Assembly (NCBI RefSeq): GCF_028553885.1
Contig: NZ_CP067169.1
Span: forward strand, 496,001 to 560,000
Origin: Paracoccus aestuarii
GTDB lineage: Bacteria; Pseudomonadota; Alphaproteobacteria; Rhodobacterales; Rhodobacteraceae
Length of the DNA stretch: 64,000 nt
Reading direction: 5' to 3'
Part shown: positions 1 to 8,583 of the stretch, piece by piece
How the letters are laid out: the number at the start of each line of letters is the position of its first letter
How positions within the stretch are numbered: position 1 is the first letter of the stretch
Program-made: the position numbers and the translations under genes
Notes under the pieces: generated by a model
Told to the model about the DNA's origin: nothing
The model's database searches: none
What the model saw: the letters and a program-made list of their open reading frames with translations, nothing else

Positions 1-716
1 TTGTAGATTTCCCAGATCAGGTGCCGCGACAGGTCGTCGAAATAATCGCTGACCTTATGGGCCCGCTTGGGCCCGTGACCTTCCGATTCGTTGAAGCGCG
101 GGACTTGGGCCAGATCGACCTCGACCGGGTTGTCGGCGGCATCCAGGACCTTCTGCATGCCGTCGTTGAAGGCCTCGGTGAAGAAGATCCGGTCGTAGCG
201 CCCGCCATTCACGATGAAGGTCGAGATATGGCCGGACATGGCCGACCAGTGGATGTCGGGCTCCATCGGTTTGCGGAAGCGCACGGTGTCGCGCGCGAAC
301 AGCAGGAACCGGCGGAAGCTGGCGATCTGGTCGAAATCGAAACCGTTTTCCGGGCTGCCCACGTCGATGCCGTAGCGCTGCATCAGCTGCGGGACCAGGT
401 TGCCGCGATAGCGGCGGCCGTTGCGCTGGATGCCCGCGATCTTGTCGAAGAAGGATGACAGGATGCGCGCATAGGGGTTGCGCACGCAGGTGAAGGTCAC
501 CCCCTTGCGCGCACGGACCGCCCGTTCGATCGGATCATGGCTGTGATCCTGGGCCCATTTGTGCATGCCGTCGGTGGAATCGTGGATGTCGCCGTCGAAG
601 AAGCGCCCGTGGTCCGAATAGAACATGATCTGCCCGATCGTCGAACAGGCGCATTTCGGCACGACTCGATAGACCAGACTTTCACTTTCCGTCATCCAAA
701 CGCCGGGGAAACCCAT
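1..716 (-). CDS. Sulfotransferase family 2 protein (3' end cut by window)
   Basis: The minus-strand frame is open from 716 to the window edge, about 238 codons, with no stop, so the C-terminus is missing. Two family marks are visible: an N-terminal segment VYRVVPKCACSTI, which fits the 5'-phosphosulfate-binding loop of PAPS-dependent sulfotransferases, and RNPYARILSSFFDK further in, which fits the 3'-phosphate-binding motif. Such enzymes transfer sulfate from PAPS to a sugar or other acceptor, and bacterial members often modify surface or exported glycans. The start is chosen at ATG 716; a second in-frame ATG at 695 is equally possible because neither has a strong ribosome binding site. It diverges from a glycosyltransferase gene, which suggests, but does not prove, a shared glycan substrate. 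Confidence 0.82.
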   Translation of the reverse strand, partial: MGFPGVWMTESESLVYRVVPKCACSTIGQIMFYSDHGRFFDGDIHDSTDGMHKWAQDHSHDPIERAVRARKGVTFTCVRNPYARILSSFFDKIAGIQRNGRRYRGNLVPQLMQRYGIDVGSPENGFDFDQIASFRRFLLFARDTVRFRKPMEPDIHWSAMSGHISTFIVNGGRYDRIFFTEAFNDGMQKVLDAADNPVEVDLAQVPRFNESEGHGPKRAHKVSDYFDDLSRHLIWEIY

Positions 717-881
717 CCTGATACTCGCTCTGATTGCGTCGACCGGGGTTGACAGCGCGGCGCCGATCGCCCTGCTTGTCCCGAACGCGGAAATGATGAC
801 ACACACAAACCTCAACCATCCGACAATTTCAACGCCCTGCGTTGGATTCGACGCAATCGACCTTCGGAGGGCGCGCTGACG

Positions 882-2459
882 ATGGCACGGATCGCCTTTA
901 TCCTGCTGACCCACAAGGACCCCGACGGGGTGATCGACCAGGCGCGGCGGCTGACGGCCACGGGCGACTATGTCGCGATCCATTTCGACCGGCGGGCCCC
1001 CAAGGCGATGTTCCAGCAGGTGCGCGACGCCTTGGCCGATCATCCCGGCGTCGTCTTCGCGCGGCGGCGCGTGCGATGCGGGTGGGGCGAATGGTCCCTG
1101 GTCGCCGCCACCCTGGAGGCCCTGCGCGCGGCCGAGGCGGCCTTTCCCCAAGCCACCCATTTCTACATGCTGTCGGGCGACTGCATGCCCATCAAGTCGG
1201 CGGAATATGCGCGGCGCGTCCTGGATGCCGAGGATTGCGACTACATCGAGAGCTTCGATTTCCACAAGGGCGACTGGATCAAGATCGGCCTCAAGGAGGA
1301 GCGGCTGATCTATCGCCACTGGTTCAACGAGCGGCGGCAGAAACGGCTGTTCTATGCCAGCATGGACCTGCAGCGGCGGTTCGGCCTGACGCGGGCGGTG
1401 CCGCGCGACCTGCAGGTGATGATCGGGTCGCAATGGTGGTGCCTGCGCCGCCAGACGGTCGAGGCGATCCTGGCCCTGATCCGCGACCGCCCCGAGATCC
1501 CGCGGTTCTTCAGCACGACCTGGATCCCGGACGAGACCTTCTTTCAGACCCTGGTCGCGCATCTGGTGCCCAAGCGCCAGATCCGCACCCGCACGCTGAC
1601 CTTCCTGATCTTCAGCGATTACGGGATGCCCACGACCTTCTACAACGACCATTACGATTTCCTGCTGCGCCAGGATTACCTGTTCGCCCGCAAGATCAGT
1701 CCCGAGGCGCTGGACCTGCGCGCGCGGCTCGGGGCGCTGTGGCAGGCCGAGGGGCAGCAGTTCACCATCGCGGCCGAGGGGCGGCGGCTGTTCACCTTCC
1801 TGACCGGGCGGGGCCGGGTCGGGCGCCGCTTCGCGCCGCGCTTCTGGGAAACCGATGGCAGCCTGGGCGCGGAACGGGTGGTCCAGATCGTGGTGGCCAA
1901 GAAATGGCACATCGCGAAACGCCTGACCGATGCCATCCGCGGGCTGACCCCGATCCCGGCCGTCGATTACGTCTTCAACGAGGAGGATGCGCACCTGCCC
2001 GACATGGGCGGCGTCGCCACCTCGCTGGACAAGCGCACGCGCCATCGCCGCGCCTTGGTCAAGCTGATGTTCGACCAGTTCGAGGCCGACCGGCTGGTCT
2101 TTTGCGTGGACCCATCGGCGCTGGACCTGATCGCGGATTTCGACAAGGACCGGGCCGAGACGCGGGTGCTGTTCGTGGACAGCCGCTTCGACGACGATTA
2201 CATCCGCGGCCATATGGGCCGGGTCGGGCTGGTCAGCGCCGATGCCCCCCCCGAGATCGTCGAGGCGCTGCTGCCCGTGGTGCGCAGCGATCTGGAACAT
2301 GAGGCCGACCGCCTGAAGGAGGCGGGGTTCCGCAACCTGAGCATCATCAGCGAACAGGCCCCGCCCGAACGCAACGCCCAAGCGCTGGCCGCATTCCTGG
2401 CCGTGCCCCCCGACACGGCGCAGGCCCTGGCCGAGACGCCGCATCTTTTCGCAGACTGA
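882..2459 (+). CDS. Beta-1,6-N-acetylglucosaminyltransferase-like glycosyltransferase with DUF5927-type C-terminal half
   Basis: A 525-residue protein. Residues about 1-270 look like the core-2/I-branching GlcNAc-transferase fold (Branch family, GT14): ARIAFILLTHKD at the start, HFDRR near 33, FYMLSGDCMPIKS near 100 and a GSQWWCLRR segment near 185. The C-terminal half (about 300-525) resembles the DUF5927 extension found in alphaproteobacterial members and has no function I can name. GGAGGG lies about 10 bases before ATG 882. No signal peptide or membrane segment is seen, so it probably acts in the cytoplasm on a glycan or lipid-linked sugar. The HIT gene follows after 13 bases in the same direction and may be cotranscribed. 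The acceptor is unknown. Confidence 0.82.
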   Translation: MARIAFILLTHKDPDGVIDQARRLTATGDYVAIHFDRRAPKAMFQQVRDALADHPGVVFARRRVRCGWGEWSLVAATLEALRAAEAAFPQATHFYMLSGDCMPIKSAEYARRVLDAEDCDYIESFDFHKGDWIKIGLKEERLIYRHWFNERRQKRLFYASMDLQRRFGLTRAVPRDLQVMIGSQWWCLRRQTVEAILALIRDRPEIPRFFSTTWIPDETFFQTLVAHLVPKRQIRTRTLTFLIFSDYGMPTTFYNDHYDFLLRQDYLFARKISPEALDLRARLGALWQAEGQQFTIAAEGRRLFTFLTGRGRVGRRFAPRFWETDGSLGAERVVQIVVAKKWHIAKRLTDAIRGLTPIPAVDYVFNEEDAHLPDMGGVATSLDKRTRHRRALVKLMFDQFEADRLVFCVDPSALDLIADFDKDRAETRVLFVDSRFDDDYIRGHMGRVGLVSADAPPEIVEALLPVVRSDLEHEADRLKEAGFRNLSIISEQAPPERNAQALAAFLAVPPDTAQALAETPHLFAD

Positions 2460-2472
2460 AGGAAGGACCGAC

Positions 2473-2844
2473 ATGGCCTATGACGACAGCAACATCTTCG
2501 CCCGCATCCTGCGGGGCGAGATCCCCAATGACACCGTCGCCCAGAACGATCACGCGCTGGCCTTTCGCGACATCAACCCCAAGGCGCCCAGCCATGTGCT
2601 GGTGATCCCGCGCGGGGCCTATGTCAGCTTCGACGATTTCGCGGCCAATGCCTCGGAGGCCGAGATCGCGGGCTTCATGCGGCTCTGCGCCGAGGTCTGC
2701 GCGATGGAGGGGCTGTCGCTGGACCGGGGCGAGGGGTTCCGCGCCATCACCAATGCAGGCAGCCATGGCGTGCAGGAGGTGCCGCATTTCCACCTGCACA
2801 TCCTGGGCGGCGCGGTGATGGGGCCGATGCTGGGCGCGCGCTAG
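2473..2844 (+). CDS. HIT family nucleotide-binding hydrolase (HINT-like)
   Basis: A 123-residue histidine-triad protein of normal HINT length. The triad HFHLHILGG sits near residues 106-114, and the N-terminal NIFARILRGEIPND and middle SHVLVIPR segments are typical of the group. HINT proteins hydrolyse adenosine phosphoramidates and related aminoacyl-AMP adducts in the cytoplasm; the physiological substrate is usually unclear. The last three bases form a TAG stop inside the palindrome CTAG at 2841-2844, which is also the stop of the convergent ABC ATPase gene. Confidence 0.93.
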   Translation: MAYDDSNIFARILRGEIPNDTVAQNDHALAFRDINPKAPSHVLVIPRGAYVSFDDFAANASEAEIAGFMRLCAEVCAMEGLSLDRGEGFRAITNAGSHGVQEVPHFHLHILGGAVMGPMLGAR

Positions 2845-3764
2845 TCGCGGGTTAGTTCGACGAAGACATCCTCGAGGTCGGGCTGTTCGGTCGCGACGTC
2901 GAGGATCGGCACCCCGCCCGCGCGCAGCACGTCGAGGATCTGGTCGGCGCGCAGCCGCGAGGGCGCATAGGTGATCGCCACACGCCCGTCGGGCCGCGTC
3001 TCGGCCCGCGCGCCTTGGGGCAGAGGCGGGATCGGGGCGTCGCCGCCGGTCTCCAGCACCAGGGTCTTGCCGTCGGTCCGGGCCAGCAGGTCGCGCGTGG
3101 GCTGGCGGACGATCAGTTCGCCATGGTTGATGATGGCGATCTCGTCGCACATCTGCTCGGCCTCTTCGAGGTAATGGGTGGTCAGGATGATGGTCATGCC
3201 CTGGTCGTTCAGGCGGCGGACGTTCCTCCACAGCATCTCGCGCAGGGTGATGTCGACGCCGGCGGTGGGTTCGTCCAGGACCAGGATCTGGGGGCGGTGG
3301 ACCAGCGCCTTGGCCAGCAGCAGCCGCCGCTTCATGCCCCCCGACAGGGCGCGGGCATAGGCATTGGCCTGATCGGTCAGGCCCACCAGCTCCAGCAGCT
3401 CGTCGGTCCAGCGTTCGGATTTCGGCACGCCGTAGAGGCCGGCCTGGACCTCCAGGCTGGCGCGGGGGGTGAAGAACGGGTCCATGTTCAGCTCCTGCGG
3501 CATGACCCCGATGGCGGCGCGCGACTGGCGCGGGTTCACGTCCTGGTCGAACCCCCAGATGGTGACCCGGCCCGCGGTCTTGTTCACAAGCCCGGCCAGG
3601 ATGTTGATCATCGTGGACTTGCCCGCGCCGTTGGGACCCAGAAGGCCGAAGATGCTGCCCGCCGGGATGGTCAGGTCGATCCCCTTCAGGGCGTGCTTTT
3701 CGGGCGCGTTGCCTTGGGCGGCATAGGTCTTGCGAAGACCGCTGATCTGGATGGCGTCGGGCAT
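2841..3764 (-). CDS. ABC transporter ATP-binding protein (YadG-like exporter ATPase), no adjacent permease
   Basis: A 307-residue ATPase. Walker A is GPNGAGKST near residue 45, the signature LSGGMKRR is near 142, and Walker B ILVLDEPTAGVD is near 160, followed by a switch histidine in LTTHYLEEAEQMCDE. The C-terminal 80 residues after the nucleotide-binding domain match the extension of drug or polysaccharide export ATPases of the YadG/NatA type. AGGAAG precedes ATG 3764. Such ATPases normally pair with an ABC-2 permease, but the neighbours are a HIT protein and a small zinc protein, so its permease partner must be encoded elsewhere. The substrate cannot be read from this gene alone. Confidence 0.92.
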   Translation of the reverse strand: MPDAIQISGLRKTYAAQGNAPEKHALKGIDLTIPAGSIFGLLGPNGAGKSTMINILAGLVNKTAGRVTIWGFDQDVNPRQSRAAIGVMPQELNMDPFFTPRASLEVQAGLYGVPKSERWTDELLELVGLTDQANAYARALSGGMKRRLLLAKALVHRPQILVLDEPTAGVDITLREMLWRNVRRLNDQGMTIILTTHYLEEAEQMCDEIAIINHGELIVRQPTRDLLARTDGKTLVLETGGDAPIPPLPQGARAETRPDGRVAITYAPSRLRADQILDVLRAGGVPILDVATEQPDLEDVFVELTRD

Positions 3765-3855
3765 GGGTGCTTCCTAGCAGAGCTTGCGAAGGCAGGCGGC
3801 GCTGCGCTAATGGGGGTTAGACCAGATGAAGCACGCCGCCACAAGAAGGCCAGCC

Positions 3856-4101
3856 ATGACGCAGCATGTGACGCCCGAGACCCCGCTGTCCACCGAAACC
3901 GGCCCCGAGGCGCTGAGCCGACCGGCCCCGGTGACCGAGGTGGTGACCCGCTGGCGGGTCTGCTGCGACGGCGACGACGCCCTGGGCCTGGGCCATCCGC
4001 GGGTCTGGCTGGCGATCAGCCCGGATCTGGGCTTTGTCGATTGCGGCTATTGCGACAAGCGCTTCGTCATCGACCGCGATCACGCGGGCGACGAGCACTG
4101 A
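3856..4101 (+). CDS. Small CHCC-type zinc-finger protein (NDUFS6/YjbH-like zf-CHCC)
   Basis: An 81-residue protein. The conserved C-terminal part contains [26 protein letters not shown], the His/Cys pattern of the zf-CHCC family that includes the zinc-binding accessory subunit of respiratory complex I (NDUFS6). The ATG at 3856 was preferred over the in-frame ATG at 3826 because the extra ten residues look unlike the family and overlap the promoter region of the divergent ABC gene. Bacterial homologues are stand-alone proteins of roughly this size. A complex I role is inference from family membership; no nuo genes are in the window. Confidence 0.85.
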   Translation: MTQHVTPETPLSTETGPEALSRPAPVTEVVTRWRVCCDGDDALGLGHPRVWLAISPDLGFVDCGYCDKRFVIDRDHAGDEH

Positions 4102-4150
4102 TCCTCCGTCCTGGCGCGGCTCGGTTCGACGCCCCCCATCGAGGGGGCCG

Positions 4151-4330
4151 TCAAACCGGGGCGGCGCGGCCGCCCGGCGCCCCGCCCGCGGGTTTCGCCC
4201 TGCGGCAGCGGTCCGAGCAGTAGCGCACGTTCTCCCAGTCCCGCTCCCATTTCTTGCGCCAGGTGAAGGGCAGCCCGCAGGCCGCGCAGGTCTTGCGGGG
4301 CAGGTCGGATTTTCGGCGCATCTTGGGCAT
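4151..4330 (-). CDS. DUF2256 small zinc-ribbon-like protein
   Basis: A 59-residue basic protein. It has the DUF2256 pattern: [20 protein letters not shown] then [10 protein letters not shown], giving two CxxC-type pairs (CAAC and CSDRC) likely to hold one zinc ion. The start is ATG 4330, with a TTG one codon upstream as an alternative. Members are widespread in Proteobacteria and have no assigned function. It converges on the zinc-finger gene that ends at 4101 and sits just upstream of polA on the other strand. Confidence 0.85.
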   Translation of the reverse strand: MPKMRRKSDLPRKTCAACGLPFTWRKKWERDWENVRYCSDRCRRAKPAGGAPGGRAAPV

Positions 4331-4402
4331 CAAGCATCCCCGCTGGAAGATCGGCGCGGGTCATGGCACAAGGCGGCCCTGACCAGCATGGATGAGGTGA
4401 TC

Positions 4403-7201
4403 ATGGGCGAGCGTTTCGGCAAGGGCTGTCATCTGCATCTGATCGACGGATCGGCCTTCATCTTTCGCGCCTATCACGCGCTGCCGCCCCTGACGCGCAA
4501 ATCGGACGGGTTGCCGGTGGGTGCGGTCGCGGGGTTCTGCAACATGCTGTGGCGCTATGTGCAGACCGATGACGGGCATACCGCGCCGACCCATGCGGCG
4601 GTGATCTTTGACCATTCGTCCAAGACCTTCCGCAACGAAATTTATCCCGCCTACAAGGCGCAGCGCCCCGAGCCGCCCGAGGATCTGCGCCCGCAATTCC
4701 CGCTGACCCGCGACGCGACCCGCGCCTTCAACATCGCCTGCATCGAGACCGAGGGCTATGAGGCCGACGACATCATCGCGGCCATGGCCGTTGCCGCCCG
4801 CAACGCCGGGGGCACGGCCACGATCATCAGCAGCGACAAGGACCTGATGCAGCTGATCGGCGACGGCGTCGACATGCTGGATCCCATCAAGAACAAGCTG
4901 ATCGGCCCCGACGAGGTCTTCGAGAAGTTCGGCGTCGGACCCGACCGCGTGGTCGACGTGCAGGCGCTGGCCGGTGACGCGGTCGACAACGTGCCGGGCG
5001 CGCCGGGCATCGGCATCAAGACCGCGGCCCTGCTGATCCAGGAATACGGTGATCTGGAGACGCTGCTGGAGCGCGCCGAGGAGATCAAGCAGCCCAAACG
5101 GCGCCAGACCCTGATCGAGCATGCCGAGCAGATCCGCATCAGCAAGCGCTTGGTGCAGCTGGATTGCGACACGCCGCTGGACGTGACGCTGGAGTCGCTT
5201 GAGGTGAAGGCGCCTGATGCCGACCGCCTGCTGGCATTCCTGTCCGAGATGGAGTTCCGCACGCTGACCAATCGGGTCGCGGAGAGCCTGGGCGCCGAGG
5301 CCCCGGCCGTGCAGGCCGCGCCCGCCAGCGAGGCCCCCGCCGCGCCGGACCAGCCCGCCATCGACGTGGCGGGCTATGAGACGGTGACCACCCCTGATGC
5401 GCTGGACACCTGGATCGCGGCAATCCGCGACGCGGGGCAGGTCGCCATCGACACCGAGACCACGGGCCTGGACGAGATGCAGGCCGATCTGGTGGGCATC
5501 AGCCTGGCCACAGCGCCGGGGCGGGCGTGCTATATCCCCCTGGGCCATGTGGCGGGGGGCGACGATCTGTTCGGGCAATCCGCGCGGGTTGACGGCCAGT
5601 TGGACCCCGCGACCGTGCTGGCCGCGCTGAAGCCGGTGCTGGAGGACATGTCGATCCTGAAGATCGGCCAGAACCTGAAATACGACTGGAAGATGCTGGC
5701 CCGCCACGGCATCCGGGTGACCCCGGTCGCCGATACGATGCTGATGTCCTATGCGCTGAACGCGGGCACCCACAATCACGGCATGGACGAGCTGGCCGAA
5801 CGCTATCTGGGCCATAAATGCATTCCCATCAAGGATCTGATCGGGTCCGGCAAGAGCCAGATCAACTTCGCCCAGGTCGCCATCGACAAGGCCGCCCCCT
5901 ATGCGGCCGAGGATGCGGATATCACGCTGCGCCTCTATCAGCATTTCGCGCCGATGCTGCCGGTGGAGGGGGTCTCGACCGTCTATCACACGCTGGAACG
6001 CCCGATGATCCCGGTGCTGGCGCAGATGGAGATGGCGGGCATCCGCATCGACACGGACGTGCTGAAACGCATGTCGAACGCCTTCGCCCAGAAGATGGCC
6101 GGGCTGGAGGATGAGATCCACGGGCTGGCGGGGCAGAGCTTCAACATAGGCAGCCCCAAGCAGCTGGGCGAGATCCTGTTCGACAAGATGGGACTGAGCG
6201 GCGGCAAGCAGGGCAAGACCGGGGCGTTTTCCACCAGCGCCGACGTGCTGGAGGATCTGGCCGCCGAGGGCCACGACCTGCCCGCGCGGGTGCTGGACTG
6301 GCGCCAGATCAGCAAGCTGAAATCGACCTATACCGACGCGCTGCCCACCTATGTGAATGCCGAGACGGGGCGCGTCCATACCAGCTATTCGATCACCGGG
6401 GCGCAAACGGGGCGGCTGTCATCCACCGAGCCGAACCTGCAGAACATCCCCATCCGGACCGAGGAGGGGCGCCGCATCCGCCAGGCCTTCATCGCGCCGG
6501 AGGGCTACCGGCTGGTCGCGCTGGACTACAGCCAGATCGAGCTGCGGATCCTCGCGCATGTGGCCGACATCCCGGCGCTGAAGCAGGCCTTCCGCGAGGG
6601 GATCGACATTCATGCCATGACCGCCAGCCAGATGTTCGGCGTCCCCGTCGAGGGGATGGACCCCATGATCCGGCGTCAGGCCAAGGCGATCAATTTCGGG
6701 GTGATCTACGGCATCTCGGGGTTCGGCCTGTCCCGGAACCTGCGCATCCCGCGGGCCGAGGCGCAGAGCTTCATCGACACCTATTTCGAGCGTTTCCCCG
6801 AGATCCGCGCCTATATGGACAAGACGGTCGCGGATGCGAAGCAGGACGGGTATGTGACGACCCTGTTCGGGCGGCGCATCAATACGCCGGGCATCAACCA
6901 ATCCGGCCCCGCGGCGGGCGGCGCGCGGCGCGCGGCCATCAACGCGCCAATCCAGGGGGCTGCGGCCGACATCATTCGCCGCGCGATGATCCGCATGCCG
7001 GATGCCATCGCCGATCTGCCTGCGCGGATGCTGCTGCAGGTCCATGACGAACTGGTCTTCGAGGTCGAGGAGGGCGCCGCCGACGCCCTGATCGACCGCG
7101 CCCGCGACGTGATGGAGGGGGCGGCCGAACCCTCGGTCCGCCTGTCCGTGCCGCTGGTCGTCGATGCGGGGCAGGGGGCGACCTGGGCCGAGGCGCATTG
7201 A
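4403..7201 (+). CDS. polA: DNA polymerase I
   Basis: A 932-residue protein of normal full PolA length. The 5'-nuclease domain spans about 1-300 (LIDGSAFIFRAYHALPPL at the start, then the DNA-binding GIGIKTAALL helix-hairpin-helix). The 3'-5' proofreading domain follows, with its DxE motif intact in DTETTGLDEM near residue 349. The polymerase domain has motif A DYSQIELRI near 708, motif B RRQAKAINFGVIYG, and motif C VHDELVFEV near the end. It fills gaps and removes RNA primers in replication and repair. ATG 4403 was chosen because GAGGTG lies 5-10 bases before it; ATG 4388 is in frame and possible. It converges with hemN, leaving 6 bases between stops. Confidence 0.97.
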   Translation: MGERFGKGCHLHLIDGSAFIFRAYHALPPLTRKSDGLPVGAVAGFCNMLWRYVQTDDGHTAPTHAAVIFDHSSKTFRNEIYPAYKAQRPEPPEDLRPQFPLTRDATRAFNIACIETEGYEADDIIAAMAVAARNAGGTATIISSDKDLMQLIGDGVDMLDPIKNKLIGPDEVFEKFGVGPDRVVDVQALAGDAVDNVPGAPGIGIKTAALLIQEYGDLETLLERAEEIKQPKRRQTLIEHAEQIRISKRLVQLDCDTPLDVTLESLEVKAPDADRLLAFLSEMEFRTLTNRVAESLGAEAPAVQAAPASEAPAAPDQPAIDVAGYETVTTPDALDTWIAAIRDAGQVAIDTETTGLDEMQADLVGISLATAPGRACYIPLGHVAGGDDLFGQSARVDGQLDPATVLAALKPVLEDMSILKIGQNLKYDWKMLARHGIRVTPVADTMLMSYALNAGTHNHGMDELAERYLGHKCIPIKDLIGSGKSQINFAQVAIDKAAPYAAEDADITLRLYQHFAPMLPVEGVSTVYHTLERPMIPVLAQMEMAGIRIDTDVLKRMSNAFAQKMAGLEDEIHGLAGQSFNIGSPKQLGEILFDKMGLSGGKQGKTGAFSTSADVLEDLAAEGHDLPARVLDWRQISKLKSTYTDALPTYVNAETGRVHTSYSITGAQTGRLSSTEPNLQNIPIRTEEGRRIRQAFIAPEGYRLVALDYSQIELRILAHVADIPALKQAFREGIDIHAMTASQMFGVPVEGMDPMIRRQAKAINFGVIYGISGFGLSRNLRIPRAEAQSFIDTYFERFPEIRAYMDKTVADAKQDGYVTTLFGRRINTPGINQSGPAAGGARRAAINAPIQGAAADIIRRAMIRMPDAIADLPARMLLQVHDELVFEVEEGAADALIDRARDVMEGAAEPSVRLSVPLVVDAGQGATWAEAH

Positions 7202-7207
7202 CGCGCC

Positions 7208-8563
7208 TCAGACCGCCGTCGAATGGGCGCCCGCGGGCGCGGCATAGGCGTCGAACCCCTGCGCGACCAGCCGCGTCAGGGGGCGGCCCTCGGGCAGGAT
7301 ACGAAGGACCCCATCCTCCAGCGTGACGCGGGGGGCGAAGCGCTGCACGACCGGGGCTGCGGCCTGGATCACGACCGCCGGATCGACCTGATGATCGGCG
7401 GCGATCCGGGCCAGATCGGCGCGGAAATCGCACATCAGCGCCTCGATCACCCGGCCGCGCCAGCCATCGTCGGGGGTGAAGGCATGGCCCCGCGCGGTGG
7501 CCAGCCGGCCCTCGCGGATCGCCGCCTGCCATGCGCCGGTGGCCGGGGCGTTCTGCGCAAAACCCTGCGGAAAGCGCGAGATCGCCGACGCCCCCAGCCC
7601 CAGCAGCAGCCCGGCCCCGTCATCGACATAGCCCTGAAAGTTCCGCCGCAGCCGCCCTTGCGCCGCGGCCACCGCCAGCCCGTCATCGGGCCGCGCGAAA
7701 TGGTCGATGCCGATGGGGACATAGCCGTCATGCCGAAACAGCGACTGCGCCGTCGCGAACAGCGCCAGCCGCGCCGCGCCGTCGGGCAGGCTGTCCTCGG
7801 GGATCATCACCTGGCGGCGCGACATCCACGGTACATGGGCATAGCCGTAAAGCGCCACCCGGTCGGGCCGCATCGCCAGCAGCTTCTGCACCGTGTCGGC
7901 CATGCGCGGCCCGGTCTGATGCGGCAGGCCATAGAGGATGTCGGCATTCAGGCCCCGCACCCCGTGATCGCGGATCAGCCGCACCGCGCGGTCGGTCATG
8001 GCCAGGTCCTGCGGGCGGCCGATGGCCTCTTGGATCACCGGGTCGAAATCCTGCACCCCGATCGAGGCGCGGTTCATCCCCGCCCGGGCCAGCGCGGCCA
8101 TGCGCGGGGCGTCGATCTCGGCCGGGTCGATCTCGACCGAGAATTCGGCCCCCGGCGCGCGGGGAAAGGCGTCGTCGATCGCATCGGCCAGCCGGGTCAT
8201 CAGATCGGGCGTCAGCAGCGTGGGCGTCCCCCCGCCCCAATGCAGCCGCGACAGGGCGACCCCGCGCGGCAGGGCGCGGCGCAGCATCGCGATCTCGGCG
8301 ATCAGGCTGTCGACATAGGCGCGCACCGGGGCCATGGTCCGCGTCCCCTGCGTGCGGCAGGCGCAGAACCAGCACAGGCGCCGGCAGAAGGGCACATGCA
8401 GGTAAAGCGAGATCCGCGTCCCCGGCGCCACCGCCCCCAGCCAGCCCGCCACCACATCCGGCCCGATCAGGGGCCGGAACTGGGTGGCGGGGGGATAGCT
8501 GGTATAGCGCGGCGCCCGCGCCTCCAGCAGACCGTTCAGTTCACGTTGCGAAAGCTGTTCCAT
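7208..8563 (-). CDS. hemN: Oxygen-independent coproporphyrinogen III oxidase
   Basis: A 451-residue radical SAM enzyme. The [4Fe-4S] motif is HVPFCRRLCWFC (Cys60, Cys64, Cys67) followed by the extra Cys69 typical of true HemN proteins. The N-terminal PRYTSYPPATQF and the GGGTPTLL SAM-binding stretch also fit HemN rather than the HemW-like group. It makes protoporphyrinogen IX in the cytoplasm without oxygen, so haem can be made under anoxia. It diverges from fnr with only 20 bases between start codons. An FNR-type box lies 42.5 bases upstream of the start codon, and no Shine-Dalgarno sequence is obvious, so the mRNA may begin at or next to the AUG. Confidence 0.95.
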   Translation of the reverse strand: MEQLSQRELNGLLEARAPRYTSYPPATQFRPLIGPDVVAGWLGAVAPGTRISLYLHVPFCRRLCWFCACRTQGTRTMAPVRAYVDSLIAEIAMLRRALPRGVALSRLHWGGGTPTLLTPDLMTRLADAIDDAFPRAPGAEFSVEIDPAEIDAPRMAALARAGMNRASIGVQDFDPVIQEAIGRPQDLAMTDRAVRLIRDHGVRGLNADILYGLPHQTGPRMADTVQKLLAMRPDRVALYGYAHVPWMSRRQVMIPEDSLPDGAARLALFATAQSLFRHDGYVPIGIDHFARPDDGLAVAAAQGRLRRNFQGYVDDGAGLLLGLGASAISRFPQGFAQNAPATGAWQAAIREGRLATARGHAFTPDDGWRGRVIEALMCDFRADLARIAADHQVDPAVVIQAAAPVVQRFAPRVTLEDGVLRILPEGRPLTRLVAQGFDAYAAPAGAHSTAV

Positions 8564-8583
8564 GGGCCTATCATTGGATCAGG

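Noticed and set aside
4361..6406. Long minus-strand open frame (681 codons) opposite polA
   Set aside because: It is the mirror of a clearly real gene in GC-rich DNA; the protein is low in recognisable motifs and rich in His, Arg and Gly. PolA on the plus strand has every expected motif.
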